A DNA stretch of 64,000 bases from Microbacterium sp. SYP-A9085 (GTDB taxonomy: Bacteria; Actinomycetota; Actinomycetes; Actinomycetales; Microbacteriaceae), in the NCBI RefSeq assembly GCF_009649635.1, contig NZ_WJII01000004.1, positions 62,001 to 126,000 of the forward strand, in the 5' to 3' direction. The notes below the pieces were generated by a model. The model ran no database searches. It saw nothing but the letters and a program-made list of their open reading frames with translations, and was not told where the DNA came from. Within the stretch, counting starts at the first letter, position 1, and every line of letters starts with the position of its first letter. Of the stretch, positions 18,345 to 28,464 are shown in pieces. A program made the position numbers and the translations under genes.

Positions 18345-18899
18345 TCAGACTTCGAGCAGCTCGGTTTCTTTGCGCTTGAGCGCATCGTCGATGGCGTCGA
18401 CGTGGGTCCGGGTGATGGCGTCCAGCTCCTTCTCGGCGCGCGCCAGCTCGTCCTCTCCGACGTCGTTCTTGAGGGCGTCGAGCTCGTCCTTGATCTTGCG
18501 GCGGATGCCGCGCAGACGCACCTTCGCGTCCTCGCCCTTGGTGCGCACAATCTTGACGAACTCCTTGCGGCGGTCGGCGGTGAGTTCGGGCATCGTGATG
18601 CGGACGATGCTGCCGTCGTTCGTGGGGTTCGCGCCGAGGTTCGGGATGTCGCGGATGGCCTGCTCAATGGCCTTCAGCGCGGACTTGTCGTACGGCGTCA
18701 CTATCAGCGAGCGCGCCTCGGGGACGTTCAGCGACGCGAGCTGGGCGAGCGGCGTGGGCGTGCCGTAATAGTCGACGAGCACCTTCTGGAAAAGCTGCGG
18801 GTTGGCACGGCCCGAGCGCACGGTGGCGAAGTCCTCCTTCGCCGATTCGACGGCCTTGTCCATCCGGGTTTCCGCATCGGTCAATACGTCCGCGATCAC
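18345..18899 (-). CDS. frr: ribosome recycling factor
   Basis: 184 residues, the standard length for [43 protein letters not shown] and [20 protein letters not shown] are the conserved helices and domain-II strands. RRF works with EF-G to split post-termination ribosomes in the cytoplasm. It sits between pyrH and cdsA on the same strand, 76 bases after pyrH. Confidence 0.97.
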   Translation of the reverse strand: MIADVLTDAETRMDKAVESAKEDFATVRSGRANPQLFQKVLVDYYGTPTPLAQLASLNVPEARSLIVTPYDKSALKAIEQAIRDIPNLGANPTNDGSIVRITMPELTADRRKEFVKIVRTKGEDAKVRLRGIRRKIKDELDALKNDVGEDELARAEKELDAITRTHVDAIDDALKRKETELLEV

Positions 18900-18975
18900 G
18901 GTCTCTCCATTCGCTCGGGCGTTCCCGCCCAGTCTAGCCGCGGCGCATCCGCCGCTCCCCTGCTGCCGGCGTCGT

Positions 18976-19695
18976 TCAGGCGGTGACGAGCGTCCCTATC
19001 TGCTCGCCGAGCAGGGCCCGCGTGACGTTGCCGGCCGGCTCCATCCCGAACACGCGCATGTCCATGCGGTTGTCCATGCACAGACTGAACGCTGTCGAGT
19101 CGACGACCTTGAGGCCGCGCTGCAGGGCATCCAGATACGTGATGCGATCGATCCGGGTGGCCGACGCATCCTTCTTCGGGTCGGCGGTGTAGACCCCGTC
19201 CACGCCGTTCTTGGCGACGAGGACCTCGTCGGCACGGATCTCGAGTGCCCGCTGGGCGGCGACGGTGTCGGTGGAGAAGTAGGGCAGTCCGGCGCCGGCG
19301 CCGAAGATCACGACGCGGCCCTTCTGCATGTGCCGCTCGGCGCGCAGGGGGATGTACGGCTCGGCGACCTGGGTCATCTGGATGGCCGACTGCACGCGGG
19401 TGGCGGCGCCGGCCTGCTCGAGGAAGTCCTGCAGGGCCAGCGCGTTCATCACGGTGCCGAGCATCCCCATGTAGTCGGCCCGGCCGCGGTCCATCCCACG
19501 CTGGCTGAGCTCCGCGCCGCGGAAGAAGTTTCCCCCGCCGACGACGACGGAGATCTCGACATCGTCAGTGGCCGCGGCGATCTCACGCGCTATCTGGCTC
19601 ACCACGTCGGGGTTCACGCCGAGGGATCCGGCTCCGAAGGCCTCGCCGGAGAGTTTGAGAAGGACGCGCCGGCGCCCCGTGGCTTCATTGATCAC
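18976..19695 (-). CDS. pyrH: UMP kinase
   Basis: 239 residues starting at GTG 19693-19695, chosen over a GTG eight codons further upstream because GAGAGGA lies six bases before it. [14 protein letters not shown] is the phosphate loop of the amino-acid-kinase fold; [24 protein letters not shown] and [14 protein letters not shown] are family signatures. The enzyme phosphorylates UMP to UDP for RNA, DNA and UDP-sugar synthesis. A strong hairpin separates it from tsf. Confidence 0.97.
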   Translation of the reverse strand: MINEATGRRRVLLKLSGEAFGAGSLGVNPDVVSQIAREIAAATDDVEISVVVGGGNFFRGAELSQRGMDRGRADYMGMLGTVMNALALQDFLEQAGAATRVQSAIQMTQVAEPYIPLRAERHMQKGRVVIFGAGAGLPYFSTDTVAAQRALEIRADEVLVAKNGVDGVYTADPKKDASATRIDRITYLDALQRGLKVVDSTAFSLCMDNRMDMRVFGMEPAGNVTRALLGEQIGTLVTA

Positions 19696-19741
19696 GTGCA
19701 GTCCTCTCGTCGCGATCACACCTTAGCGAACGGGCATGGCA

Positions 19742-19773
19742 AGGGCCCGCATCGATGGGTCGATGCGGGCCCT
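19742..19773 (-). terminator. hairpin terminator between tsf and pyrH
   Basis: A perfect 14-bp stem (19742-19755 with 19760-19773) around a 4-base loop, nine bases past the tsf stop. The T tract is short, so termination may be partial. Confidence 0.75.
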
Positions 19774-19782
19774 CGGGCACTG

Positions 19783-20610
19783 TCAGGCGCCGACCTTGAA
19801 CCGGGCGAAGCCCGTGATGGTGATGCCGGCGTCCTTGGCGACCTGCGCCACGGACAGCTTGTTGTCCTTCGCGTAGTCCTGCTCCAGCAGCGCGACCTGC
19901 TTGAAGAACGCGTGCACGCGCCCCTCGACGATCTTCGGGAGGGCGGCCTCCGGCTTGCCCTCGTTCCGGGAGATCTCGGTGACGATCTCGCGCTCCTTCT
20001 CGACCTCGGCCGCGGGGACGTCAGCCTCGCTGAGGTACGACGGGTTCGCGAACGAGATGTGCTGGGCGATGCTGCGCGCGGTCGTCGCGTCGTCGCCGGT
20101 GTAGGCGAGGACCACGCCGATCTGCGGCGGGAGGTCCTTGCTGGTCTTGTGCAGGTAGACCTCCAGCTTGTCACCGGAAAGAGTGCGCACCCGGCGCAGC
20201 TCGATCTTCTCGCCGATGATGGCGGCCTCGTCGGCGATGAGCTGCGCGATGGTCTGGTCGCCGGCCGGCGCGGCCAGGGCGGCCTCGGCCGAGTCGGCCG
20301 AGGCGGCGGCGGCGGCATCGGCCACCTTGTCGGCCAGCGCCATGAACCGGTCGTTCTTGGCGACGAAGTCGGTCTCGCATGCCAGTTCGACAAGCGTCAC
20401 GGCGCCGTCGGACTCACGGGCCACGACGAGGCCCTCGGTGGTCGAGCGGTCGGCGCGCTTCGCGTTGCCCTTCGCGCCCTTCAGGCGCAGGATCTCGACG
20501 GCCTTCTCGATGTCGCCGTCGGCCTCCTCGAGCGCCTTCTTCGTGTCGACCATGCCCGTGCCGAGCTGCTCGCGCAGGGCCTTGATGTCGGCGATGGTGA
20601 AGTTTGCCAT
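19783..20610 (-). CDS. tsf: translation elongation factor Ts
   Basis: 275 residues from MANFTIADIKALREQLGTGM, with AAGGAG upstream; an in-frame extension further upstream was rejected. The N-terminal UBA-like domain (VDTKKALEEADGDIEKAV), the TDFVAKND motif and the dimerisation half ending PSYLSEADVPAAEVEKEREI identify EF-Ts, the nucleotide-exchange factor of EF-Tu. Downstream of rpsB, as in most bacteria, with a hairpin between that may tune the ratio of the two products. Confidence 0.98.
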   Translation of the reverse strand: MANFTIADIKALREQLGTGMVDTKKALEEADGDIEKAVEILRLKGAKGNAKRADRSTTEGLVVARESDGAVTLVELACETDFVAKNDRFMALADKVADAAAAASADSAEAALAAPAGDQTIAQLIADEAAIIGEKIELRRVRTLSGDKLEVYLHKTSKDLPPQIGVVLAYTGDDATTARSIAQHISFANPSYLSEADVPAAEVEKEREIVTEISRNEGKPEAALPKIVEGRVHAFFKQVALLEQDYAKDNKLSVAQVAKDAGITITGFARFKVGA

Positions 20611-20650
20611 GGGTGGCGGCTCCTTGTGTGTCTGAGTACTCGTGGATACC

Positions 20651-20682
20651 GCGACGGGGCCGTCCGCAGACGACCCCGTCGC
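20651..20682 (-). terminator. hairpin between rpsB and tsf
   Basis: GCGACGGGG (20651-20659) pairs with CCCCGTCGC (20674-20682); an inner CGTC/GACG extends the stem after a 1x1 mismatch. No long T tract, so it could be a partial terminator or RNA-processing site. Confidence 0.55.
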
Positions 20683-20692
20683 GTGCAGGAAA

Positions 20693-21595
20693 CTACTCGG
20701 CCGGGGTGACCGTGGCGTCACTCTCGGCGGCAGCGGTCTCGGCGACCGGCTCGGCCTCGGCAGGCGCCGCGACGGTCTCGGCTGCGACGGGCTCGGCCTC
20801 GGCAGGCGCCGCGTCCGCGGCGGGGGCGGCCGTGCCCTGCTCGAGAAGCTCGCGCTCCCACTCGGCGAGGGGCTCGGCAGGCGCCGCCGCCTCGTCCGCG
20901 GGCTGGTGGCGCTGGATGAGGCCCTCGGCGGCGGCGTCGGCGATGATCCGGGTGAGCAGGCTCACCGAGCGGATGGCGTCGTCGTTGCCCGGGATCGGGT
21001 ACTGGATCTCGTCGGGGTCGGCGTTCGTGTCGAGGATGCCGATCACCGGGATGCCGAGCTTGCGGGCCTCGTCGATCGCGAGGTGCTCGCGCTTGGCGTC
21101 CACGACCCAGAGCGCCGACGGCGTCTTCTGCAGGTTGCGGATGCCGCCCAGCGACTTGTGCAGCTTGTCGAGCTCGCGCTTCTTCAGCAGCAGCTCCTTC
21201 TTGGTGAAGCCGCTCTCCGAGGGGTTCTCGTAGTCGAGCTCCTCGAGCTCCTTCATGCGCTGCAGCCGCTTGCTGACGGTGCTGAAGTTGGTCAGTAGCC
21301 CGCCCAGCCAGCGCTGGTTGACGTACGGCTGGCCGACGCGGGTGGCCTGCTCGGCGAGCACCTCCTGCGCCTGCTTCTTCGTCCCGACGAACAGGATCGT
21401 GCCGCCGTGGGCGACGGTCTCCTTGACGAACTCGTACGCACGGTCGATGTAGGCCAGCGACTGCTGCAAGTCGATGATGTGGATGCCGCTGCGCTCGGTG
21501 AGGATGAATCGCTTCACCTTCGGGTTCCACCGACGGGTCTGGTGTCCGAAGTGAACGCCGGCATCGAGCAGCTGGCGGATGGTGACGACGGCCAC
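20693..21595 (-). CDS. rpsB: 30S ribosomal protein S2
   Basis: 300 residues from the GTG at 21593-21595 with AGGAG (complement of 21603-21607) seven bases upstream; the protein opens with [60 protein letters not shown] and the [20 protein letters not shown] region are S2 hallmarks. The C-terminus is an Ala/Glu/Pro-rich low-complexity tail of ~60 residues, common in actinobacterial S2. Confidence 0.98.
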   Translation of the reverse strand: MAVVTIRQLLDAGVHFGHQTRRWNPKVKRFILTERSGIHIIDLQQSLAYIDRAYEFVKETVAHGGTILFVGTKKQAQEVLAEQATRVGQPYVNQRWLGGLLTNFSTVSKRLQRMKELEELDYENPSESGFTKKELLLKKRELDKLHKSLGGIRNLQKTPSALWVVDAKREHLAIDEARKLGIPVIGILDTNADPDEIQYPIPGNDDAIRSVSLLTRIIADAAAEGLIQRHQPADEAAAPAEPLAEWERELLEQGTAAPAADAAPAEAEPVAAETVAAPAEAEPVAETAAAESDATVTPAE

Positions 21596-21899
21596 GGCCG
21601 TTCTCCTGTTCTCGGCGCGTGTGCGCCGCTTTCCGGTTGTCACAGACGGGCGGGTGCCCGCTGATCCTGGTGCCCGGCACACGTCCCGCCCCGATTCGGG
21701 GACCGTGGGGATGAGTGCCACTCGCGGAGAGCTCCGCTCGCTGTGGGCACGCGTAGTCACCTCGACGTGCGAGGTGCGCGTCCAGTGTATCAGCCGGGGG
21801 CTCCTCCCCCGATGCGGTCCGCCGGGGGTGCCGGTCCTGCTTCTCCACAGATCCGGCGCAGCGCCGGCTGCGGGATGTCCCGGCTGCCAGCATGGCGGG
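21596..21899. promoter_or_regulatory. rpsB leader and divergent intergenic region
   Basis: 304 bases without a gene. On the minus strand TACACT (21785-21790, within TGATACACT) is a good -10 box for rpsB and implies a ~180-base untranslated leader. Within it CACCTCG-CACGT-CGAGGTG (21760-21778) can form a hairpin, a possible autoregulatory site. A GGGGGAGGAGCCCCC hairpin lies just upstream of the -10. No clear promoter is seen for the divergent M23 gene. Confidence 0.45.
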
Positions 21900-22445
21900 A
21901 TGAGGACGATCCATGGGGCTGTCCGTGCGACGCTCGTGCTGGTGCTGACCGCCGTTCTGGTGGCGGCCACCCCGGCGCCGGCTGCGGCGGAGCCCGTCGG
22001 CCGGCCGTCCGAATCCACCACCCCCGTGCCGTCCACCGCCGGATGGCTGTGGCCTCTCGCCGGGTTCCGGATCGTGCAGCCCTACCGGGCACCGGCGCAC
22101 GCGTACGCGCCCGGCCACCGCGGGATCGACCTGGAGCCTCGTGGGCAGCACGGGGTGCGCGCGCCTGCCGGCGGCGTGATCGCCTTCTCGGGGCGGGTGG
22201 CCGGTCGCGGCATCCTCACCATCGATCATGGCGACGGCCTGGTGACCACGCTCGAGCCGATCACGTCCGCTCTCGTCGCCGGCGACCGGGTACTGCGCGG
22301 TCAGACGGTCGGGACGCTGTCGACGGGAGGACACACCGCGCCGGGGGCGCTGCACTTCGGCGTGCGCAGGGACGGGGTGTACATCAACCCGTGGGTGCTC
22401 TTGGGCGGCGTGCCGCGTGCCGTGCTGCTGCCGTGCTGCTCGTGA
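21900..22445 (+). CDS. secreted M23-family (LytM/peptidase) domain protein
   Basis: 181 residues. A Sec signal peptide ([20 protein letters not shown] then [12 protein letters not shown], likely cleaved after AAA) precedes a LytM-like domain: [56 protein letters not shown] and [16 protein letters not shown]. The first metal-site His and Asp (GHRGIDL) and the final HFG are present, but the usual H-x-H is reduced to LHFGV, so catalysis is uncertain. It converges on xerC, three bases from its stop. Confidence 0.82.
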   Translation: MRTIHGAVRATLVLVLTAVLVAATPAPAAAEPVGRPSESTTPVPSTAGWLWPLAGFRIVQPYRAPAHAYAPGHRGIDLEPRGQHGVRAPAGGVIAFSGRVAGRGILTIDHGDGLVTTLEPITSALVAGDRVLRGQTVGTLSTGGHTAPGALHFGVRRDGVYINPWVLLGGVPRAVLLPCCS

Positions 22446-22448
22446 GCG

Positions 22449-23354
22449 TCACTTCTCGGCGCGCGGGTGCGCGAGGCGGTAGCTGCTCAGGAGCCGCTCG
22501 CTGGAGACGTGAGTGTAGATCTGGGTCGTGCCCAGGCTCGCGTGCCCGAGCATCTCCTGCACCGTGCGCAGATCCGCTCCGCCATCCAGCAGATGCGTGG
22601 CGGCGGAGTGGCGCAGCGCGTGCGGGCCGACGGTGGGCGCGCCGACGACCGGGCCGAGCATGCGGGACACGACGGCGTATACGGTGCGGGGGCCGATGGG
22701 ACCGCCGCGGGCGCCGAGGAACAGCGCCCGCCCACCGCTCCCGTCGGCGGCCAACGTCGGCCGCGCGCGGACGAGGTAGGCGTCCAGGGCGCGTGCGGCC
22801 GGCAGCCCGTAGGGCACGACCCGCTCCTTCCCGCCCTTGCCGAGCACGCGGACGGTGCGCGCCTGACGGTCCAGCGCGTCCACATCCATCCCGCACAGCT
22901 CCGAGACGCGCAGGGCCGCGCCGTACAGCAGCTCGAGCATCGCGTGGTCGCGCAGCGCGAGCGGATCCCCCCCTGCCGCGGTCGCCGCCGCAGCGTCCAA
23001 GAGCCCAGCCATGCCGTCGGCGGTGGCGACCTTCGGCAGTGTGCGTCCGCGCTTGGGTGAGACGAGCCGGACCGCGGGGTCGACGGGCACTCTTCCGCTC
23101 TCGTGCGCCCAGGAGAAGAATCCGCGCACCGCGGCGGTGCGCCGGGCGATGGTGGAGCGCGCGTCACCGCGGCGGGTGGCCTGCCACAGCCATTCGCGCA
23201 GCGCCTCGAGGTCGATCTCGGTCAGCGGCGCGTCATGCACGGACGCGGCGAGGTCTGCGAGGTCCGATCGGTACGCCCGCACAGTCGCCGGCGACAGGCG
23301 GCGCACGTCGGCGAGGTGGCGCGCGTACGCGTCGGCCGCGTCCCCGATCCTCAT
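22449..23354 (-). CDS. xerC: tyrosine recombinase XerC
   Basis: 301 residues. A SAM-like N-terminal domain ([20 protein letters not shown]) is followed by the catalytic domain with Arg in [11 protein letters not shown], Lys in [25 protein letters not shown] (His-x-x-Arg), [16 protein letters not shown] (His and nucleophile Tyr). Length and position next to dprA match XerC of the XerCD system that resolves chromosome dimers at dif, rather than a mobile-element integrase. Confidence 0.93.
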   Translation of the reverse strand: MRIGDAADAYARHLADVRRLSPATVRAYRSDLADLAASVHDAPLTEIDLEALREWLWQATRRGDARSTIARRTAAVRGFFSWAHESGRVPVDPAVRLVSPKRGRTLPKVATADGMAGLLDAAAATAAGGDPLALRDHAMLELLYGAALRVSELCGMDVDALDRQARTVRVLGKGGKERVVPYGLPAARALDAYLVRARPTLAADGSGGRALFLGARGGPIGPRTVYAVVSRMLGPVVGAPTVGPHALRHSAATHLLDGGADLRTVQEMLGHASLGTTQIYTHVSSERLLSSYRLAHPRAEK

Positions 23355-23370
23355 GCCTCCAGGATGCCGG

Positions 23371-24591
23371 TCAGTCGCCGGCGCCCGCCACGACGCGCCG
23401 CCACCGCGCGCCCTCGTTCGCGGCGACGCCCTCCAGCGCCATCATGCCCAGGTGTGCGCGCACCTGCGCCGTGGCCATCCCGCTGCGCCTGGCGACGTCG
23501 TCGACGGTCCGCCAGGCGCGGGCGCTGAGAGCGTCGCTGACCCGGGTCCGCTCGCCGGTCCGGTCGTCCTCGCGCTCCTCGCGTTCGCTCCCGTGCGCGG
23601 CGTCCAGGCCGAGCAGCTCCGCGGCCTCGTCCGATGTGGTGACGCAGCGCGCGTCGAACTCGCGCAGCAGCCGATGGCAGCCTGCTGATGACCCGCTGGT
23701 CACCGGACCCGGGACCGCGCCCAGCGGGCGCCCCAGCGTCGCCGCGTGTCCCGCGGTGTTCAGTGATCCACTGCGCCACCCCGCTTCGATCACCACGGTG
23801 GCGTCGCCGAGCGCGGCGATGAGCCGGTTGCGCTGCAAGAACCTCCATCGCGTGGGTGCGGACCCGCACGGGACCTCGCCGAGCACCGCGCCGGACGCGG
23901 CGATCCGCCGCAGCAGGTCGGTGTGTCCCGCGGGGTAGGGACGATCGACGCCCCCGGCCAGCAGCGCCACGGTGATGCCGCCGGCGGCGAGGGCCGCACG
24001 GTGGGCGGCGCCGTCGATGCCGTAGGCCGCGCCGGAGACCACGGCGACGCCTCTCCCTGCCAGGTCGGCGGCGAACTCCTCCGCGATGTGCTCCCCGTAG
24101 CCGGTGGCCGCACGCGCGCCCACGAGGGCTATCGCGGGGTCCAGCCTGGTCAGCACCGCGGGATCGCCCCGCACCCACAGCGCCACCGGCGCGTGCGGGC
24201 CCAGGTCGTCCAGGGCGGCCGGCCAGCAGTCGTCGTCGGGAGTCACCAGGTGGACGCCGGCGCTGACTGCGAGGTGCAGCGCGAAGGCTATCGACTCTGC
24301 CTCCAGCCGCGGCTGCCACCGGCGCACCCCGGCCCGCAGTTCGTCGGGTGGGATGCCGGCGGCGTCGGCTGCAAGCGTGCCACGGCACCCGGCGATCACT
24401 TCGCGCAGCGCGTCGTCGGGCCCGAGTGCGTCGATCAGCGCTCCCGCGACGGCGTCCCCGGGCTCCGCAAGGCAGCTCCACACGGCGGCGGCGTACGCGC
24501 GCTCGTGATCCGCAACCGATCGTGGCGTGCCGTCGGGGCGCAGCGGGACCACCGCCCGGACGGCGGCGGCATCCCAGTGGAAGGCGCTCAT
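23371..24591 (-). CDS. dprA: DNA-processing protein DprA (Smf)
   Basis: 406 residues; the ATG overlaps the comM stop (ATGA). The Rossmann-like core shows [75 protein letters not shown] and [22 protein letters not shown]-terminal winged-helix (about 330-400) ends the protein. DprA loads RecA on incoming single-stranded DNA during transformation; with comM this gives part of a competence toolkit, although no uptake genes lie here. A longer in-frame N-terminus was rejected. Confidence 0.95.
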   Translation of the reverse strand: MSAFHWDAAAVRAVVPLRPDGTPRSVADHERAYAAAVWSCLAEPGDAVAGALIDALGPDDALREVIAGCRGTLAADAAGIPPDELRAGVRRWQPRLEAESIAFALHLAVSAGVHLVTPDDDCWPAALDDLGPHAPVALWVRGDPAVLTRLDPAIALVGARAATGYGEHIAEEFAADLAGRGVAVVSGAAYGIDGAAHRAALAAGGITVALLAGGVDRPYPAGHTDLLRRIAASGAVLGEVPCGSAPTRWRFLQRNRLIAALGDATVVIEAGWRSGSLNTAGHAATLGRPLGAVPGPVTSGSSAGCHRLLREFDARCVTTSDEAAELLGLDAAHGSEREEREDDRTGERTRVSDALSARAWRTVDDVARRSGMATAQVRAHLGMMALEGVAANEGARWRRVVAGAGD

Positions 24592-26117
24592 ATGGGTATC
24601 CCCTTCTTCAGGTAAAGGGCCCGCCCGATGTGGTCGGGCCCGAGGCGGTCGTCGCCGGCGAGGTCGGCCAGCGACCACGCGACGCGGAGCACGCGGTCAT
24701 AGCTGCGCAGCGTGAGCGAGCCGCGGTGCAGGGCCGCGTCCAGCGGCCGGCGGACGATCGGCGGGGGTGTGACCGGCCCCTGCCGCAGCCAGCCTCCGGA
24801 CACCTGCGAGTTCAGCCGCCAGGGCGTGTCCCGCAGCCGCGCCGCGGCACGCGCACGCGCCTCGATCACCCGCTGACGCGCCTGCGCCGTGGTCACGCTC
24901 GGGCGTCCCCGGTCGGCGTGCGCCACCGACACCCGCTCCACGGTGACCTCGATGTCGATCCGGTCCAGGAGCGGGCCGGACAGCCGCCCCAGATACCGCC
25001 GGATCGCTATCGGCGGGCAGGTGCAGACGGCCCCGCGCACCCCGTAGTTGCCGCAGGGACAGGGATTCGTCGCGAGCACCAGCTGGAACCGCGCGGGGAA
25101 GGACGCCGTGAACCCGGCCCGGTGGATGACGATGCTGCCCGTCTCCAGCGGCTGGCGCAGCGCGTCCAGCGTGCCCGCGCGGTGCTCTGCGGCTTCGTCG
25201 AGGAACAGGACGCCTTCGCTCGCACGGACGATGGCGCCGGGGCGGACGATCCGCGACCCGCCGCCCACCAGCGCGGCCACACTGGCGCTGTGGTGCGGGG
25301 CCTCGAACGGCGGTGTCCGGTCCAGCCGGGTGACCGCCGTTCCGCCGAGCGACCGGATGGATGCGGCGATCAGGGCCGCTTCGTCGTCGAGTTCGGGCAG
25401 GATCCCCGGCAGCCGCCGAGCGAGCATCGTCTTGCCGGCCCCCGGCGGGCCCGTCATCAGCAGATGATGCCCGCCGGCGGCGGCGACGATCAGCGCCTCG
25501 ACGCCCGCCTCCTGACCGATCACCTCCGCCAGATCCATCGGCTCGCCGGGCGGGCGGTCGTCGGCGGCGGCGGCGACCGGCTCCAGCGGCGGCAGCTCTT
25601 CCACGTCTGCGCCGTGCAGCCGGGCGACGTCGGCCAGGCACACCGCCCCGGTGACCTGCACGCCCGTCACGAGCTCCGCTTCGGCGCGGTTCGCCCACGG
25701 CACCACGACCCGTCGCACCCCCGCGCGGGCCGCGGCGCGCACCGCCGGCAGCACGCCGGGGACGGGGCGCAGCCGGCCGTCGAGCCCCAGCTCGCCGATA
25801 TGCGCGGTCGCGGCGATGGACGCGGCATCCATCCCGCCCGCGGTGCCCAGCGCCGCCACCGCGATGGCCAGATCGAAGCCCGACCCCTGCTTGGGCAGAC
25901 TCGCCGGGGACAGGTTGACGGTGAGCCGGCGCTTGGGCAGGGCCAGTCCGCTGTTCTCGCTCGCGTTGCGGATCCGCTGCGTGGCCTCGCCGAGCGCTTT
26001 GTCGGGCAGGCCGATGATGTGGAACTCCGGCAGCTGATGGGTCAGGTCGGCCTCGACCTCGACCAGGGTGCCCTCCAGGCCCGACAGCGCGACAGCCCAC
26101 GTGCGCATCACGCCCAT
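24588..26117 (-). CDS. comM: YifB/ComM-family Mg-chelatase-like AAA+ helicase
   Basis: 509 residues from ATG 26115-26117, which has CGAGGA six bases upstream; a second ATG three codons later (26106-26108) overlaps the yraN stop and is an alternative. The N-terminal Lon-like domain (LPEFHIIGLPDKALGEATQR) is followed by Walker A GPPGAGKTMLARRLPGI, Walker B GVLFLDEAAEH and the zinc-type loop CPCGNYGVRGAVCTC. ComM is a hexameric branch-migration helicase that extends integration in natural transformation. Confidence 0.94.
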   Translation of the reverse strand: MGVMRTWAVALSGLEGTLVEVEADLTHQLPEFHIIGLPDKALGEATQRIRNASENSGLALPKRRLTVNLSPASLPKQGSGFDLAIAVAALGTAGGMDAASIAATAHIGELGLDGRLRPVPGVLPAVRAAARAGVRRVVVPWANRAEAELVTGVQVTGAVCLADVARLHGADVEELPPLEPVAAAADDRPPGEPMDLAEVIGQEAGVEALIVAAAGGHHLLMTGPPGAGKTMLARRLPGILPELDDEAALIAASIRSLGGTAVTRLDRTPPFEAPHHSASVAALVGGGSRIVRPGAIVRASEGVLFLDEAAEHRAGTLDALRQPLETGSIVIHRAGFTASFPARFQLVLATNPCPCGNYGVRGAVCTCPPIAIRRYLGRLSGPLLDRIDIEVTVERVSVAHADRGRPSVTTAQARQRVIEARARAAARLRDTPWRLNSQVSGGWLRQGPVTPPPIVRRPLDAALHRGSLTLRSYDRVLRVAWSLADLAGDDRLGPDHIGRALYLKKGIPI

Positions 26118-26476
26118 GGCACGTCCTCGACGTGCTCCAGGCGGGCGGTGGCCGGGTCGGCGCCGGTGATGCCGATCACGTCCAACCGGCGCGCTCTCCC
26201 GCGCGCGAGCTCCGGATGCTGCGCGCACCACGCGTTCGCGAGGCGCCACAGCCGCGCGCGTTTGCGCGCGTCGACGGCCTCCAGCGGGTCCCCGAAGCCG
26301 TCGGTGGTGCGGGTCTTCACCTCGACGAAGACGAGGGCGTCGGCACGCCGTGCGACGACATCCACCTCACCGCCGGCGGTCCGCCAGTTGCGGTCGAGGA
26401 CGTCGAACCCGCGCGCCCGCAGGTGCGCGGCGGCGCGCTGCTCGCCCGCTCTGCCGAACTCGTCCTTCGCTGCCAT
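26108..26476 (-). CDS. YraN-family (UPF0102) nuclease-like protein
   Basis: 122 residues from MAAKDEFGRAGEQRAAAHLR. The restriction-endonuclease-like core is intact: DRNWRTAGGEVDVVARR with the Glu/Asp metal ligands, then LVFVEVKTRTTDGFGDPLEA with the E-x-K motif. The function of this widespread family is unproven; it is usually next to comM and rnhB, as here. The alternative start three codons upstream has no better ribosome-binding site. Confidence 0.9.
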   Translation of the reverse strand: MAAKDEFGRAGEQRAAAHLRARGFDVLDRNWRTAGGEVDVVARRADALVFVEVKTRTTDGFGDPLEAVDARKRARLWRLANAWCAQHPELARGRARRLDVIGITGADPATARLEHVEDVPWA

Positions 26477-26583
26477 GCACAGCATGCTGACGCGTGCGCG
26501 GCCCGTGCCGCGGGGCCGTCACGACATCTGTGGGAAGTCCGGCCGAAACGCCGACATCGGAGGGTCTGGGGAGGCGGTGATGC

Positions 26584-26904
26584 TCAGGAGTCGAGCGAGA
26601 GCTCTTCGGGAAGGTGCAGGTCGCGGCGCTGCAGCTCCTCCACGTTCACGTCCTTGAACGTGAGCACGCGCACGGACTTGACGAACCGGTCGGCGCGGTA
26701 GATGTCCCACACCCACACGTCGGTCATCGTGATCTCGAAGTAGAAGTCGTGCTCGGTGTCGCGCCGGACGACGTTCACCTCGTTGGCGAGGTAGAACCGC
26801 CGCTCGGTCTCGATGACGTACTGGAACTGCGCGACGACGTCGCGATACTCGCGGTACAGCGCCAGCTCGAGCTCGCGGTCGTAGTCGTCGAAGTCATCGT
26901 CCAT
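26584..26904 (-). CDS. DUF2469 family protein
   Basis: 106 residues, very acidic at the N-terminus (MDDDFDDYDRELELALYREY), then VIETERRFYLANEVNVVRRD and FEITMTDVWVWDIYRADRFV, the diagnostic DUF2469 sequence found across actinobacteria between rnhB and yraN. No catalytic motif is visible and the function is unknown. A TAGGAT box lies eight bases before the ATG. Confidence 0.92.
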   Translation of the reverse strand: MDDDFDDYDRELELALYREYRDVVAQFQYVIETERRFYLANEVNVVRRDTEHDFYFEITMTDVWVWDIYRADRFVKSVRVLTFKDVNVEELQRRDLHLPEELSLDS

Positions 26905-26949
26905 GATGTCCCATCCTAGGCGCGGCCGGGTCGCGGCCCGCCCGCCGGC

Positions 26950-27609
26950 TCAGAACAGGGTCGGCGCATCGGCGATCGCCCAGGACGAGCGGTGGTAGGG
27001 GCTCAGGCCGTACTCGCGGATGGCGGTGCGGTGGGCGATGCTCGCGTATCCCTTGTTGTGCGCCCATTCGTAGGCCGGGTGCTCGTCGTGCAGTGTCACC
27101 ATGAGCGCGTCCCGGGCGACCTTCGCTATCACGGATGCCGCCGCGGCGCTCGCGCAGTCCCGGTCTGCCTTTATCTGCACACGGATCGACAGTCCGGCCC
27201 CGCCCGCGGGCGAGATGTAGTCGTGGTTCCCGTCCAGCAGGATCGAGGCGTCCTCGGGGACGACGCCGAACGAGCGCAGCTGGTCGATGGCGCGCAGCGC
27301 CGCGGTGCCGAGGGCCCGGATGATCCCGACCTCGTCGATCTCGGCGGCGGACGCGTAGCCGATGGCGTGGGCACCGACCCAGTCGATCGCCCGCTGCGCG
27401 ACATCCGCCCGCCGCTTCTCGGGGACGAGTTTGGAGTCCCGCAGTCCGGCGGGGATCCGGCGCCTCGCGGCGCGCGCATCGATGGCGACGGCGCCGACGG
27501 CGACGGGGCCGGCCAGGGCGCCGCGGCCCACCTCGTCGCACGCTATCAGCAGCGTGCGCTCGCGCAGCAGCCGCCGCTCGAGGGTGAGCCGGGGCTCGAC
27601 GACGGTCAC
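26950..27609 (-). CDS. rnhB: ribonuclease HII
   Basis: 219 residues from the GTG that overlaps the lepB stop (GTGA). IACDEVGRGALAGPVAVGAV holds the DEG-type metal ligands, followed by LRDSKLVPEKRR, DGNHDYIS and IKADRDCASAAAASVIAKV. The enzyme cleaves RNA in RNA-DNA hybrids and removes misincorporated ribonucleotides. Translation is probably coupled to lepB. Confidence 0.96.
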   Translation of the reverse strand: MTVVEPRLTLERRLLRERTLLIACDEVGRGALAGPVAVGAVAIDARAARRRIPAGLRDSKLVPEKRRADVAQRAIDWVGAHAIGYASAAEIDEVGIIRALGTAALRAIDQLRSFGVVPEDASILLDGNHDYISPAGGAGLSIRVQIKADRDCASAAAASVIAKVARDALMVTLHDEHPAYEWAHNKGYASIAHRTAIREYGLSPYHRSSWAIADAPTLF

Positions 27610-28361
27610 GGCGATGTCCCGGCTCCGGCGGATTCGGGGATGCCGGCGAACACGCCGTGATGGAAGTCGATGAGACCGAACCGGCCGAACGGCCACGTGA
27701 TGACGAACGCGCGTCCCACGACGTTGTCCATCGGCACGAAGCCCTTTCCGGGCTGGTTCTGGTTGTAGCGGGAGTCGCGCGACCGATCGCGGTTGTCGCC
27801 GAGGACCCACAGCGAATCGGCCGGGACCGTCACGTCGAAGGGGACAACCTCCGGCGCGGTCTCGCCGGGCTGCAGCTTGACGAACGCGGACTCGTCGACG
27901 GGCACGCCGTTCACGGTGACCTGGCCGAGCGCGTTGCAGCAGACGACGTGGTCGCCGGGCAGGCCTATCACGCGCTTGATGAGGTGGTCGTCGCTGTCCG
28001 GCGCGGACAGGCCGACCAGCGACAGCACCCAGTCCGCTGCGGCGACCGGCCACGGCCGCGGGTCCGCCCCGGATGTCACCGGCAGCCATCCGCCCGGGTC
28101 GCGGAATACGACGACGTCGCCGCGCTGATAGCCGGTGAACCGGGGCGTCATCTCGTCGACGAGGATCCGGTCGTTGATCTGCAGCGTGTTCTCCATCGAC
28201 CCGGAGGGGATGTAGAACGAGCGGACAAGGAACGTCTTGACCAGGAACGACACCATCAGCGCGATGACGATGATCACGACGACGTCGCGCAGGAACGTCA
28301 GCGCTCCGCGGCGGCGGACGGGACGGTCGCGTGTCGCCGCGGGAGCGGAGTGGTCGGTCAT
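27606..28361 (-). CDS. lepB: signal peptidase I
   Basis: 251 residues. A cytoplasmic N-terminus, one transmembrane helix (VVVIIVIALMVSFLVKTFLV), then FYIPSGSMENTLQINDRILV with the nucleophile Ser, GDVVVF and DHLIKRVIGLPGDHV with the general-base Lys, and GDNRDRSRDSRYNQNQPGKG. It cleaves signal peptides on the outer face of the membrane. The gene lies past the rplS terminator, with the ribosome-binding site GAAGG nearby. Confidence 0.96.
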   Translation of the reverse strand: MTDHSAPAATRDRPVRRRGALTFLRDVVVIIVIALMVSFLVKTFLVRSFYIPSGSMENTLQINDRILVDEMTPRFTGYQRGDVVVFRDPGGWLPVTSGADPRPWPVAAADWVLSLVGLSAPDSDDHLIKRVIGLPGDHVVCCNALGQVTVNGVPVDESAFVKLQPGETAPEVVPFDVTVPADSLWVLGDNRDRSRDSRYNQNQPGKGFVPMDNVVGRAFVITWPFGRFGLIDFHHGVFAGIPESAGAGTSP

Positions 28362-28417
28362 TCCAGGCCCTTCGACGATCGCACACTACAGCGTCGCACA
28401 TTCCGGACGTCGAAAAG

Positions 28418-28454
28418 GACGACGCCCCGCGGCACACCGCCGCGGGGCGTCGTC
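28418..28454 (-). terminator. rplS terminator
   Basis: A perfect 16-bp stem (28418-28433 with 28439-28454) with a five-base loop, followed on the minus strand by CCTTTTCG, just past the rplS stop at 28465. Confidence 0.93.
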
Positions 28455-28464
28455 ACGAGGCCTG

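Noticed and set aside
21596-22036. Extended N-terminus for rpsB
   Set aside because: S2 proteins begin at the MAVVTIRQ start, which has a perfect ribosome-binding site; the extension lies over the leader.
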